This document shows, in pieces, positions 54,106-62,969 of a stretch of DNA of 64,000 nt. The DNA is from Oceaniglobus indicus. GTDB lineage: Bacteria; Pseudomonadota; Alphaproteobacteria; Rhodobacterales; Rhodobacteraceae. The stretch spans positions 434,001-498,000 of the forward strand of contig NZ_NMZM01000001.1 in the NCBI RefSeq assembly GCF_002751875.1. The letters run 5' to 3'. How positions within the stretch are numbered: the stretch's first letter is position 1; each line of letters opens with the position of its first letter. Position numbers and translations under genes: made by a program. The notes beneath the pieces are model-generated. The model saw nothing but the letters and a program-made list of their open reading frames with translations, had not been told where the DNA came from and searched no databases.

Positions 54106-55674
54106 TCACTCCTTGAACTTCAGGTCCAGGCCCTTGTAGAGACCCGAGCCGTAGATGTTGTGCGGCACGATCGTCTCGAGCTTGTCGCTCTGCGCGATCA
54201 CCATCGGCTCGTGATACAGCGGCAGCCAGACCGCGGCGTCATGGACGATTTCCAGAACCTCGCCATAGCTGGACGACCGCTTTTCGTCGGTCAGCGCGGT
54301 GGCACCGGCCAGAAGCAGTTCGTCGGTCTTGGGGTCGTTCCAGTTCATGCGGTTCGGCGTCGGCATGTTCTCGCTGCGGAAATACAGGTTCAGCGCGTCC
54401 CCCGACGATACATAGGGGAAGGACATGCCGAACATGTCGAATTCCTGCGTGGCCAGCTTGCCCCAGGCAACGGTCGCGTCATAGGCCTCGATCTGCATGT
54501 CGACGCCGATTTCGCGCAGATAGGCCTGCACCGCTTCCGAGATCTTGCCCCAGGTCGAGCCGGCAAAGACATAGGCCGTGGGCGCCAGGCGCACGCCATC
54601 CTTCGAGCGCACCCCGTCATCGCCGCGCACCCAGCCCGCATCGTCCAGGATCTGGTTGGCCTTTTCGGGATCATACTTCAGCAGCTTGTCGTCCAGGTCG
54701 CGGTTCCAGTCCAGCGCTTCCTGGCTGACATAGGAATAGGCGGGCTGCACCACCCCGAAGAACAGGTCTTCGGCCATCGCTTCCTGGTTCACGGCCAGGT
54801 TGATCGCGGTGCGCACTGCCGGATCGCTGACCGTTTCCTTGTCGATCTTGAAGCCCATGAAATAGGTCCAGAACGCCAGGTCGGATTGCACCACCTCGAC
54901 GCCGGGCGTGGCCTTCAGCTGTTCCAGCGCGATGTAGGGGACGTATTGCGTCACCTCGCTCTGGCCGGTGATGACGGCGACGGTGCGGGTGTTTTCCTCG
55001 GGCACGATCTGCCACGTGATCTTGTCCATCGACGCCGGGCCGGTGTTCGAATGGAACGGCGCGCCCCAGGTATAGGCCTCATGCTTGGTCAGGATCATCT
55101 TGTCGCGCGGCGTCCATTCGCCCCAGCAGAACGGGCCGGTGCCGTTGAACCCGGTCACCCCGAAATCGGCACCCAGTGCCTCGACGTTCTCCTTGTCGAT
55201 GATCGTGCCGAAGCTCTGCGTCAACTGATACAGCAGTTCCGAAAACGGCGCCGTCAGCTTGTATTCCACGGTGGTGTCGTCCAGCGCGGTCACGCTTTCG
55301 ACCTCGCCCGCGCGCCAGCCGACCGGCGACTTCGTCTCGGGGTCGATCCAGCGGTTGACGGAATAGGCGACATCCTCGGCCGTCAGCTTCTTTCCGTCGC
55401 AGAAGGTCACGTCATCGCGGATCTTGAAGGTATAGGTCTTGCCGTCCTCGCTGACCTCCCAGCTTTCGGCGATGCCCGCTTCGATGGTCTGCATGTCCGG
55501 CGCAAGGGACACCAGCGTGTCGCCCATCATGAACAACACCTCGGACGCGCCCCGCGCGGTCGATTTGTGCGGGTCATAGTTGTTGCTGTCCACCTCGCGG
55601 ACGATGGTGATTTCCGCCGCCTGCGCGATGCCCGCCGTCAGCAGGATCGCGGTGGTTGTCAGAAGTCGTTTCAT
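54106..55674 (-). CDS. Peptide/nickel-type periplasmic binding protein (DppA/OppA family)
   Basis: 522 aa with a signal peptide (MKRLLTTTAILLTAGIAQA). The SBP_bac_5 domain is complete (AESWEVSEDGKTYTFKIRDDVTFCDGKKLTAEDVAYS; NGTGPFCWGEW; AVRTAINLAVNQEAMAEDLFFG; YLREIGVDMQIEAYD). It delivers substrate to the DppB/DppC permeases encoded just upstream in the operon. The ligand is unknown. Confidence 0.95.
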   Translation of the reverse strand: MKRLLTTTAILLTAGIAQAAEITIVREVDSNNYDPHKSTARGASEVLFMMGDTLVSLAPDMQTIEAGIAESWEVSEDGKTYTFKIRDDVTFCDGKKLTAEDVAYSVNRWIDPETKSPVGWRAGEVESVTALDDTTVEYKLTAPFSELLYQLTQSFGTIIDKENVEALGADFGVTGFNGTGPFCWGEWTPRDKMILTKHEAYTWGAPFHSNTGPASMDKITWQIVPEENTRTVAVITGQSEVTQYVPYIALEQLKATPGVEVVQSDLAFWTYFMGFKIDKETVSDPAVRTAINLAVNQEAMAEDLFFGVVQPAYSYVSQEALDWNRDLDDKLLKYDPEKANQILDDAGWVRGDDGVRSKDGVRLAPTAYVFAGSTWGKISEAVQAYLREIGVDMQIEAYDATVAWGKLATQEFDMFGMSFPYVSSGDALNLYFRSENMPTPNRMNWNDPKTDELLLAGATALTDEKRSSSYGEVLEIVHDAAVWLPLYHEPMVIAQSDKLETIVPHNIYGSGLYKGLDLKFKE

Positions 55675-55714
55675 TTTGTTTTCCTTTTCCCTGTCGTCTG
55701 TTGTTTTCAGTGTT

Positions 55715-56599
55715 TCAGGACCGCAACCGCGGATCCAGAACGTCGCGCAGCGCATCGCCCAGCACGTTGGCCGCCAGCACGATCACGAAGATCAGGACCG
55801 ACGGGATCACCGCGATATGCGGAGCATAGAGCAGGAAATCGCGGCCCTGCGCCGCCATCATCCCCAATTCCGCGGTCGGCGGACGGGCGCCGAGCCCGAG
55901 GAACGACAGCGCGGCGCCGATCAGAATGATCTGCCCGAAGCGCAGCGAGATGAAGATCATGATCGACGAGATGCTGTTGCGCAGCAGGTAGCGGGTGAAC
56001 AGCGCCATGTTCGACAGCCCCAAGGCCCGTCCCGCCTCGATGTATTCCTGCTTCATCACCGATACCGCGATCGAACGCGCGATCCGCGCGCAATCGGGCA
56101 CCGACGCGATGGCCAGCGCGATGATCACCGGCCCCGCCCCCGGTCCAAGGACGGCGACCAGCGCCAGACCCAGCAGGATGGCCGGGAACGACAGCATGAT
56201 ATCGACAAAGCGCATCACGAACGGGTCAAAGCCGGGCCGGAACGCCGCCAGAAGCCCCAGGAACGATCCCAGGACGCCGCCGATCCCGACCGACACAAGC
56301 CCGATGATCAGGGTCAGCCGGGTGCCATAGAACAGCCGGCTCAGCATGTCGCGCCCCTGCCCGTCGGTGCCGAGGATATAGGCCCAGTCGCCACGCGCGT
56401 TCCAGACCGGCGGCTTCATTACCGCCCGTGACGACGCGAACGGATCGTGCGGTGCGATCCAGGGTGCCGCGATGGCGCAGACCACGATCACGAACAGCAC
56501 AACCGCCGCCAGCAACGCCGCCGGATCGCGGATCAGCCGCTGCCACCAGGGCCGGATCGGTTCCGGGGCGTCCATGGCTTCTTCCTGCGCAACGCTCAT
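55715..56599 (-). CDS. Peptide/nickel-type ABC transporter permease (DppC-like)
   Basis: 294 aa, about six membrane helices. Family motifs YILGTDGQGRDMLSRLFYGTRLTLIIGL and the loop EAGRALGLSNMALFTRYLLRNS are clear. The chosen ATG gives MSVAQEEAMDAPEPIRPWW; an earlier start is possible, since 79 bases separate it from the dppB stop. Confidence 0.93.
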   Translation of the reverse strand: MSVAQEEAMDAPEPIRPWWQRLIRDPAALLAAVVLFVIVVCAIAAPWIAPHDPFASSRAVMKPPVWNARGDWAYILGTDGQGRDMLSRLFYGTRLTLIIGLVSVGIGGVLGSFLGLLAAFRPGFDPFVMRFVDIMLSFPAILLGLALVAVLGPGAGPVIIALAIASVPDCARIARSIAVSVMKQEYIEAGRALGLSNMALFTRYLLRNSISSIMIFISLRFGQIILIGAALSFLGLGARPPTAELGMMAAQGRDFLLYAPHIAVIPSVLIFVIVLAANVLGDALRDVLDPRLRS

Positions 56600-56678
56600 G
56601 GCCTGGCCCCCGCGTGGGTTTCCGGGCGGGCGGGCGTCGCGGAACGCGCGGTCGCACCGTTCGGACACAGAACGCCGC

Positions 56679-57617
56679 TCATTGCTGCACCCGCGGGTCG
56701 AGCAGGGCATAAAGGATGTCGACGATCATGTTGATCAGGATGAACCCCAGCGCCAGGATCAGGATCGCGCCCTGGGCCAGCGGGAAGTCGGAACTCAGGA
56801 TCGCACCGACCGCCAGGCGCCCGACACCGGGATAGGAAAAGATGCTCTCGGTCACCACGGCGCCGCCCAGAAGATACCCGGCCTGAAGGCCGATCAGCGT
56901 CACCACCGGGATCAGGGCATTGCGCAGGCCATGGCGCAGGATCACCCGCAATTCGCTCAATCCCTTGGCGCGCGCCGTGCGAACATGGTCCAGCTTCAGC
57001 ACCTCCAGCACCGAAGACCGCGTCATCCGCGCCACCGGACCGATGAAGATCGCCCCCAGCGACAGGGCAGGCAGCGCGATGTGGCGCAATCCGTCCACGC
57101 TCCACAACGGGCCGCCCCGCCCGATGAAGGGCAGCAGGCGCCATTGCACACCGACGAAATGGATCAGCATCAGGCAGATGAAGAAGATCGGCAGCGACAC
57201 CCCCGCCACCGAGATCGCCATGATCGCCCGGTCGATCAACGACCCGCGATAGACGGCGGCCAGCGTGCCCATGCCGATGCCCAGCGGGATCGACCAGATC
57301 AGGCAGGCGAACATCAGTTCGGCCGTCGGCCCGATCGCCGCCAGCAATTCCGAAATTACCGTCTTGTTGGAAATCAGCGACCGCCCCAGATCGCCCTGCA
57401 CCACCCGTCCGAGATACTTGAAGAACTGCACCAGGACGGGTTCGTCCAGGCCCATCTCCTCGCGGATCGCCGCCACCACGTCGGGGGTGGCGGTGGGGCC
57501 GGCCAGAACGATGGCCGGATCGCCCGGCACAAGGATCAGAAGGCCGAACCCCAGCAGCAGAACCCCGAACAGCACCGGGATCGAAATCAGCAGCCGGTTC
57601 AGGATCTGCGTCATCAT
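56679..57617 (-). CDS. Peptide/nickel-type ABC transporter permease (DppB-like)
   Basis: 312 aa, about six membrane helices, ending in the usual LDPRV. Motifs include LILVPGDPAIVLAGP, the EAA loop TARAKGLSELRVILRHGLRNALIPVVTLIGLQ and ESIFSYPGVGRLAV. The first ATG overlaps the amidohydrolase stop by four bases (ATGA). Confidence 0.94.
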   Translation of the reverse strand: MMTQILNRLLISIPVLFGVLLLGFGLLILVPGDPAIVLAGPTATPDVVAAIREEMGLDEPVLVQFFKYLGRVVQGDLGRSLISNKTVISELLAAIGPTAELMFACLIWSIPLGIGMGTLAAVYRGSLIDRAIMAISVAGVSLPIFFICLMLIHFVGVQWRLLPFIGRGGPLWSVDGLRHIALPALSLGAIFIGPVARMTRSSVLEVLKLDHVRTARAKGLSELRVILRHGLRNALIPVVTLIGLQAGYLLGGAVVTESIFSYPGVGRLAVGAILSSDFPLAQGAILILALGFILINMIVDILYALLDPRVQQ

Positions 57618-59257
57618 GGCCGGGTATCGCTCCGTTCATAGACCACCTTGCCGCCGAGGATCGTCAGATCGCACTGCGTGGTCAGGATCTCTTCCGGCGT
57701 GCAGGTCAGAAGGTCGGTGTCGAACACCGCCACGTCGCCCAGTTGCCCGGGCACCAGGCGGCCCTTGATCGTCTCCTCGTGGGCGGCATAGGCCGATTCG
57801 AAGGTATAGGCGTTCAAGGCCTCTTCCATCGTCAGGATATGCTCGGTGCCGATCTGGGTGCCGTTTTCCGTCTTGCGCGTCACCATCGTATAGAGGTTGG
57901 CGAAGGGGTCGACCTCGACCACCGGGCAATCCGTCGATGCCGAAGGATGCAGGCCGGCATCGATCCAGGTGCGCATGGGATGCGACGCCTCGACCCGCTC
58001 CCGCTCCAGCAGTTTCAGATAGTTGTCGCCGAAGTAATACAGGAACGCGGGCTGCGGCGCGGGCAGGATGTGATGCTTCTTCATCCGCTCCATCTGATCC
58101 GGGCGCAGCCAGCCGCAATGTTCGATCCGGTGGCGACGGTTCGGGTCCGGCACCTCGGCCAGGGCCGCCTCCATCGCGTTCAGCGTCTGTTCGATGGCCG
58201 CATCGCCGATGGCGTGGATCGCGAAGCGATAGCCGTCGCGGTGCGCGTCGGCGATCATCGTGTTCAGCTCGTCATCGGTCAGGCACAACAGGCCGGTGTC
58301 GTTCTCGTCACCGCCCATGTAGGGCTTGCTCATCGCCGCGGTGCGCCCGCCTGCCGATCCGTCAGTGAAGATCTTGACCGGGCCGATGCGCAACATGTCG
58401 TCGCCGCCGCCCGATACCATGCCGGCGGCGCGCGCCTCGGCCATGATGGTGCGGCCCTTGTCGCCCATCAGCACGCCGTAGACCCGCACCGGCAACCGCC
58501 CGTCGCGGTGCGCCTTCTGATAGGCCAGCATTTCGGTCCATCCGTCACGGATGCCGATCGCGGCCTCCATGCAGGACGTGACGCCGCGCGACAGCAGATC
58601 GCGCCCGCCGCGTTCGATGCTTTCCACCAGCTTGTCGACCGAATTGTCGGGCAGCACGTTCATCACCGGCTCGCGCGCGGTTTCCGCCAGCAGGCCGGTC
58701 AGCTTGCCGTTCTGCTTTTCGATCATGCCACCCTGCGGCGACGGCGTGTCTTCGGTGATCCCCGCCAGTTCCAGCGCTTTCGAGTTGGCGACCGCAAGGT
58801 GCCCGTCGGTGCGCACGATATAAACCGGGTTGTCCGGGCTCGCCTGGTCCAGCTCCTCGCGGTAGGGGTGGCGCCCGACGTCCAGTTTCGAGTTGTCGTA
58901 ACCCCGGCCAATCACCCAGTCGCCGGGCGCAAGACCGGCGGCGCCATCGCGCACCGCCTGCAACAGCGCCTCGAGCGTCGGCGCGACCTTGGTGCGCAGA
59001 TCAACCTCGGCCATGGTGGTGCCATAGGGCAGCAGGTGCATGTGCGCATCGTTCAGGCCCGGTGTGGCCAGCCGTCCGTTCAGGTCGATCACCGTCGTAT
59101 CTGGGCCGATCAGCGGTTCGATCTGCGCATCCGTGCCCGTGGCCAGAACCCGGCCGCCGAACAGGGCCAGCGCCTGGGTAACCTCCAGCCCCAGGCCACA
59201 CCACACCTTGCCGCCGCGCAGCACGGTGTCGGCAACGACAATTCCCGATCCGCTCAT
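57614..59257 (-). CDS. Amidohydrolase family protein (YtcJ/NfdA-like, DUF-type exoamidase)
   Basis: 547 aa. Metal motifs NDAHMHLLPYG, AIHAIGDAAIEQ, HRIEHCGWLRPDQ and SASTDCPVVEVDPF identify the amidohydrolase_3 / YtcJ family, which includes N-substituted formamide deformylases. It is the first gene of the dpp-like operon (eight genes to 48959). The start with GGGGTG 8 nt upstream was chosen over an in-frame GTG three codons before. It likely removes an acyl group from an imported amide; the substrate is unknown. Confidence 0.87.
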   Translation of the reverse strand: MSGSGIVVADTVLRGGKVWCGLGLEVTQALALFGGRVLATGTDAQIEPLIGPDTTVIDLNGRLATPGLNDAHMHLLPYGTTMAEVDLRTKVAPTLEALLQAVRDGAAGLAPGDWVIGRGYDNSKLDVGRHPYREELDQASPDNPVYIVRTDGHLAVANSKALELAGITEDTPSPQGGMIEKQNGKLTGLLAETAREPVMNVLPDNSVDKLVESIERGGRDLLSRGVTSCMEAAIGIRDGWTEMLAYQKAHRDGRLPVRVYGVLMGDKGRTIMAEARAAGMVSGGGDDMLRIGPVKIFTDGSAGGRTAAMSKPYMGGDENDTGLLCLTDDELNTMIADAHRDGYRFAIHAIGDAAIEQTLNAMEAALAEVPDPNRRHRIEHCGWLRPDQMERMKKHHILPAPQPAFLYYFGDNYLKLLERERVEASHPMRTWIDAGLHPSASTDCPVVEVDPFANLYTMVTRKTENGTQIGTEHILTMEEALNAYTFESAYAAHEETIKGRLVPGQLGDVAVFDTDLLTCTPEEILTTQCDLTILGGKVVYERSDTRP

Positions 59258-59537
59258 GCTGCGCACCCCGACGCACGGTTCGTGGCGATATTCGATCTCA
59301 TCCCGGTTCCCCTCGCAGTATCGTCAGGCATGTGCCCTGTGCCGAGTGAAGCGAACGACGTTGCGTCCTGTCAACGATGTTCAGGCGGGGCGATACCGGG
59401 TGCAAAACGATGCAACCGCTTGGAAACCCTAGTCGGCTTGGGGTTTATCGGCACGACACCGACATCATAAATTATCTGATATGGTTATGCCCTGCGCCGC
59501 GGCCCGCAATCCGCCGCGCGGCCGGCGCGCCGTCGTA

Positions 59538-59924
59538 TCACAGCAGCCAGAGGATGATGCCGGTGGCCACGGCGCCGACGCTCAGCACACTGGCCAGAAC
59601 GATCATGTGGCGCGGCGAATGACCGCTCACGTCATGATCATCCATGCGCTCGCGCGCCAGGCGACAGTTCCGCACGGCCGACCAGAAGATCAGCAGCGCC
59701 GCAATGATGAAGATCTCGGCCACGCCCTTGGCGATCAGCGGATAGGAGGTGTCCTTGAACACCGCCTTCAGGCCCAGCGCCAGCGCGACACAGGCCATCC
59801 CCGTGCGCATCCACCCGGCAAAGGTCCGCTCGTTGGCCAGAACGGTGCGATCCTCGGCCCATGCGGTGCGGGTATCGGCCAACTCGTCGGAATCGGGATT
59901 TTGTGACAGGTCGGTATCGGGCAT
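59538..59924 (-). CDS. DUF202 family membrane protein
   Basis: 128 aa. After a polar N-terminal tail comes WAEDRTVLANERTFAGWMRTGMACVALALGL (the DUF202/YidH signature) and three membrane helices, with a loop rich in His and Asp (ARERMDDHDVSGHSPRH). Function of the family is unknown. It is a separate small unit between the dpp-like operon and the C45 hydrolase. Confidence 0.9.
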   Translation of the reverse strand: MPDTDLSQNPDSDELADTRTAWAEDRTVLANERTFAGWMRTGMACVALALGLKAVFKDTSYPLIAKGVAEIFIIAALLIFWSAVRNCRLARERMDDHDVSGHSPRHMIVLASVLSVGAVATGIILWLL

Positions 59925-60016
59925 GGCGTGTCCATCTTGAACCGGTATCGAACCCCAACACCGACGCGGCCGATCCGGTTGCGCGCCGATGTCGGAGGAT
60001 TGCCATCGATTTGCGG

Positions 60017-61204
60017 TCAGGCCGACGTGGCGGCGTGACGGTGACACCCCCCACCACCGCCCGATCCCGGGGCGTGCGGCAGGTAATCGGTGATCGCCCG
60101 CCCCCGCCCCGCTGCATAATCACGCCCGACGGCCGCCCAATCCACCGCGGCCCATGCGGCCCAATCGCCGTGCGACGTGCGTTGCGGCGCGCGGGCGGCA
60201 ACCGGGGCCAGTCCCGCGGTCTGCGACGCCGTGATCCGTCCGTAATCCGCGATCTTCTGCCCTTCGGCAAAGGCCGACAACGCCTGGTCCCACCGCTCGC
60301 CCGCGATCGTCAGGCCCAGCGTGCGCGCGACCGGATCGTATTCAGCCGTGAACAGTGTGCCGAACCCTTCGCCGTATCGCTCCTGAAGCAGCGGCGCCTT
60401 CAGGAACCGCCGGTTCAGCGTGCGTGGCCCGGCCCGCATCCGCGACAGGTGAGCGTGCCGCTCGTGCGTGCGGGTGAAGGCGGGGCGGTCGGCGGGGCGC
60501 GGTCCGCTCTGGTGGTTGGTGGCGACGGCCCGGGGCATCACGGTGATCCCGCCGCCCGGCGACAGCTCGACACTGGCGGTGCGGCCCCCGGCATCGGCCA
60601 GCACCAGGTTATAGGCCATGTGCGACGGCACCCGGCGCAGCGCGGCCAGCGCCTGATCCACCGTGTCGCAGGTTTCGAGCACATAGCGCAGGATCGTGGT
60701 CACGCCGAACCCCTTGCCGGTTTCGGACCGCCCGCCATAGGCCAGCGCGACCGACAGGCCCGCGTCGTTGATCCCGTCCGACAGACCCCACAGGAATTCG
60801 ACCATCCCCATGACCGCGCGGCCGGTCCATTCGGTGCGCAGCATCAGCCCCTCGTTCAACTCGGGCGACAGGTCGTAATTGCGCACCAGACGCACGTCGT
60901 CGCCCTCGGCCATGGCCGCCAGCGAACAGCCGCCCAGATAGGTCGGCGGACACCATGTGGACAGGAACCGCGCCGCCCGGTCCGACCCGCCCGCCAGCGC
61001 GGTGAGCTTTTCATGCACCGGCGCCAGTTCCGGCATATGGCGGCGCAGCGCGGCGCGACAGTCCGCCGCCGATGGTCCGTTGTCGCCGCCGCGGGCGATG
61101 AACCATGCCTCGTAGGCGGGCCATGAGCGTTGCCAGCGCGCCGCCCATTTGGGGCCCGGTGTAGCCTCGTCCACGGCATCGAAGGTCAGTGTCATCGTGG
61201 TCAT
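60017..61204 (-). CDS. C45 family autoproteolytic acyltransferase/hydrolase
   Basis: 395 aa. Cys93 in YLGGCSLAAMAEGDDVRLVRNYDL is the N-terminal nucleophile exposed by self-cleavage in this Ntn-hydrolase family (isopenicillin N acyltransferase-like), so the mature enzyme should consist of two chains. Further family blocks are VEFLWGLSDGINDAGLSVALAYGG and AVATNHQ. It probably cleaves or transfers an amide-linked acyl group. It starts one base past the esterase stop (TGAGATG), so the two genes are coupled. Confidence 0.85.
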   Translation of the reverse strand: MTTMTLTFDAVDEATPGPKWAARWQRSWPAYEAWFIARGGDNGPSAADCRAALRRHMPELAPVHEKLTALAGGSDRAARFLSTWCPPTYLGGCSLAAMAEGDDVRLVRNYDLSPELNEGLMLRTEWTGRAVMGMVEFLWGLSDGINDAGLSVALAYGGRSETGKGFGVTTILRYVLETCDTVDQALAALRRVPSHMAYNLVLADAGGRTASVELSPGGGITVMPRAVATNHQSGPRPADRPAFTRTHERHAHLSRMRAGPRTLNRRFLKAPLLQERYGEGFGTLFTAEYDPVARTLGLTIAGERWDQALSAFAEGQKIADYGRITASQTAGLAPVAARAPQRTSHGDWAAWAAVDWAAVGRDYAAGRGRAITDYLPHAPGSGGGGGCHRHAATSA

Positions 61205-61205
61205 C

Positions 61206-62336
61206 TCAAAGTTCCTTTTCGTTCAGAAAGAAGCGCACCATTTCGGCGCTGGCGTCGGGGCCCTTGGCGTCGGTGTAGGTGCCGGCGGGTTTCCCGCCCG
61301 ACCACGCATGGCCCAGCCCATCGATCACCCAGTGTTCCAGGTCGGCAGCGCCGTCCGGCGATGCCGCGATCCGGCGGTGAAAGGCGCGCCCACCGACATC
61401 GCCGCGCACCTCGGTCTCGATGGTCTGGCGCGCGCCGCGATCCAGCGCCTGGCGCGCGATGGCCTCGCCGTTGGTGGGATGCACCGTCGCGTCGGCGGTG
61501 CCGTGAAAGACGATGGTACGCACCGTCCCGGCGCCCGGATGCGCCGCGCCGCTGGGCGTGACGACGGCACCGTTGCCCGCCATGGCGGCGAAGGCTGACG
61601 CCACATCGTTGGCCGCACCGAGCGGCAGGCCCGAATGCGCCCCGACGGCTGAAAACACGTCCGGGTAGGTCGCCCCGAGGATCACCGCCATCGCCGCACC
61701 GGCCGACAGGCCCGCGACGAACGTTCGTTCGCGGCTCACGCCGAATTCCGCCATCGCGTCGCGGGTGATCGCGGCCAGGATGGCCGGTTCGCCACGTTCG
61801 CGTCGCTGATCGCCCCGGCTGAACCAGTTCCAGCAGGATTGCGCGTTGTCGCCGCGCGATTGCTGTGGATAGATCACCACAAGACGGTGCTTTTCGGCCA
61901 GATCGTTCATGCCGGTGCCGCGGGCGAAGTCCTCGGGCGTCTGGGTGCAGCCGTGCAACATCACGACAATCCCCGCCACGCCGTCGGTGGCCGTGGCCGG
62001 AACATAGGTGCGGAAGGCACGCCCGCCCTCGGTGGCATCGCTGCGCCGGAACACGGCGCCCTCCACAAGCGGTGCGTCCGGTGCTGTGTTCCGGCCCGCA
62101 AGGCCCCCCATCAATGCGTTCATGTCCGGCAGGCTGCCCATGTCCGACAGCTTGCCCATGCCCGGCAAACCGCCCATATCGGGCAGGCCGCCAAAGCCGC
62201 CCTCGTTCGCCAGCGGCGACACCAGCCCGTGTTGCGCCAGCGTCCGCTGCACCAGATCGCGCGCCGCCTCGCCGTTGACCGGCCGTGCACCATCGGTCGC
62301 CCGACGCATGGCGTCGGCGTTCAGTTTCTTGATCAT
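61206..62336 (-). CDS. PHB-depolymerase family esterase (LpqC-like)
   Basis: 376 aa. A catalytic domain (about 100-376) has oxyanion motif VMLHGCTQTPEDFARGTGMN, nucleophile Ser211 (AGLSAGAAMA), acid Asp282 (GTADATVHP) and His343 (GLGHAWSGG). The block YPQQSRGDNAQSCWNWFS is typical of poly(3-hydroxybutyrate) depolymerase-family esterases. No signal peptide is seen, so it acts inside the cell. An unusual 24-residue hexapeptide repeat precedes the catalytic domain. Its exact ester or polymer substrate is unproven. Confidence 0.88.
   Translation of the reverse strand: MIKKLNADAMRRATDGARPVNGEAARDLVQRTLAQHGLVSPLANEGGFGGLPDMGGLPGMGKLSDMGSLPDMNALMGGLAGRNTAPDAPLVEGAVFRRSDATEGGRAFRTYVPATATDGVAGIVVMLHGCTQTPEDFARGTGMNDLAEKHRLVVIYPQQSRGDNAQSCWNWFSRGDQRRERGEPAILAAITRDAMAEFGVSRERTFVAGLSAGAAMAVILGATYPDVFSAVGAHSGLPLGAANDVASAFAAMAGNGAVVTPSGAAHPGAGTVRTIVFHGTADATVHPTNGEAIARQALDRGARQTIETEVRGDVGGRAFHRRIAASPDGAADLEHWVIDGLGHAWSGGKPAGTYTDAKGPDASAEMVRFFLNEKEL
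62121..62192 (-). repeat. Hexapeptide repeat coding for GxLxDM units in the esterase
   Basis: Four consecutive six-residue units (GGLPDM, GGLPGM, GKLSDM, GSLPDM; residues 49-72). The period is 18 bases at DNA level. It lies in a flexible N-terminal region and may have expanded by slippage. Confidence 0.7.
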
Positions 62337-62363
62337 TTCGTTCCTTTCAGGGGCGTGTGCGCC

Positions 62364-62780
62364 CTATTTAATTCTGTCTTTCAGGGCTTCGCGGATGTCC
62401 GCGGGCGCCTGCAATGCGCCCAGCACGGTGATCGACCCGATGGTCGCCCGTGCCAGGTCGGGCGTCACGTCGGCCGCGATCCGTGCCAGCCCCACAACCT
62501 TGACGTGCAGGATTTCGCCCGCGTCGCGCACGGCTTCCAGATCGGCGCGCGACCAGTCCCGAAGTCCCAGTTCCATGGTGTGTCGTTCGATCGAGGCGGT
62601 GACCGCCTCGCCGTGGGTGGACAGCTGGTTACGGATCGCCGTGCGGATGAAATCGCTGCGGTTGGAATAGAATCCCTCCTGCACCAGAAGGTCGATCCGG
62701 CCCAGATCCACGAAGCCGAGGTTGATCGTGATCTTCTCGCTCTCGGGTTGCCGGTCGCGAATTTGCCTGACGTTGCTCAT
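62364..62780 (-). CDS. Ribbon-helix-helix (CopG/MetJ-type) transcriptional regulator
   Basis: 138 aa from the ATG with AGGGA 8 nt upstream; two earlier in-frame ATGs 9 and 24 nt upstream are possible. The RHH core is ITINLGFVDLGRIDLLVQEGFYSNRSDFIRTAIRNQL (about 23-60). A C-terminal region of about 70 residues, not of the usual short CopG type, follows. It precedes the esterase and C45 hydrolase genes and probably controls them and itself. A palindrome overlapping its start region is the likely operator. Confidence 0.83.
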   Translation of the reverse strand: MSNVRQIRDRQPESEKITINLGFVDLGRIDLLVQEGFYSNRSDFIRTAIRNQLSTHGEAVTASIERHTMELGLRDWSRADLEAVRDAGEILHVKVVGLARIAADVTPDLARATIGSITVLGALQAPADIREALKDRIK

Positions 62781-62792
62781 ATCGAACATCCC

Positions 62793-62816
62793 TATGCCAT
62801 CCATGTGGATGGTATA
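62793..62816. promoter_or_regulatory. Palindromic operator candidate before the RHH regulator
   Basis: A nearly perfect 24-base palindrome centred on CCATCCA-TG-TGGATGG, with TAT/ATA outer arms. It lies just upstream of the RHH start and overlaps the two earlier ATG candidates. RHH proteins usually bind such tandem or inverted short repeats, so autoregulation is likely. Confidence 0.6.
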
Positions 62817-62969
62817 TGGCTGTGCATGTGGCTGTTGCAAGGTTTCTTTGCCGATCTCGCGCAGGTTTCTTTCCAAAGCCGGGCGTCGCGGGCCACCCGC
62901 CGGACAAGGTGATTGATCTGACGGGGCAGTGATGGCACGCTCGGCCCTGCTTTTCGGGACACCCTACGC

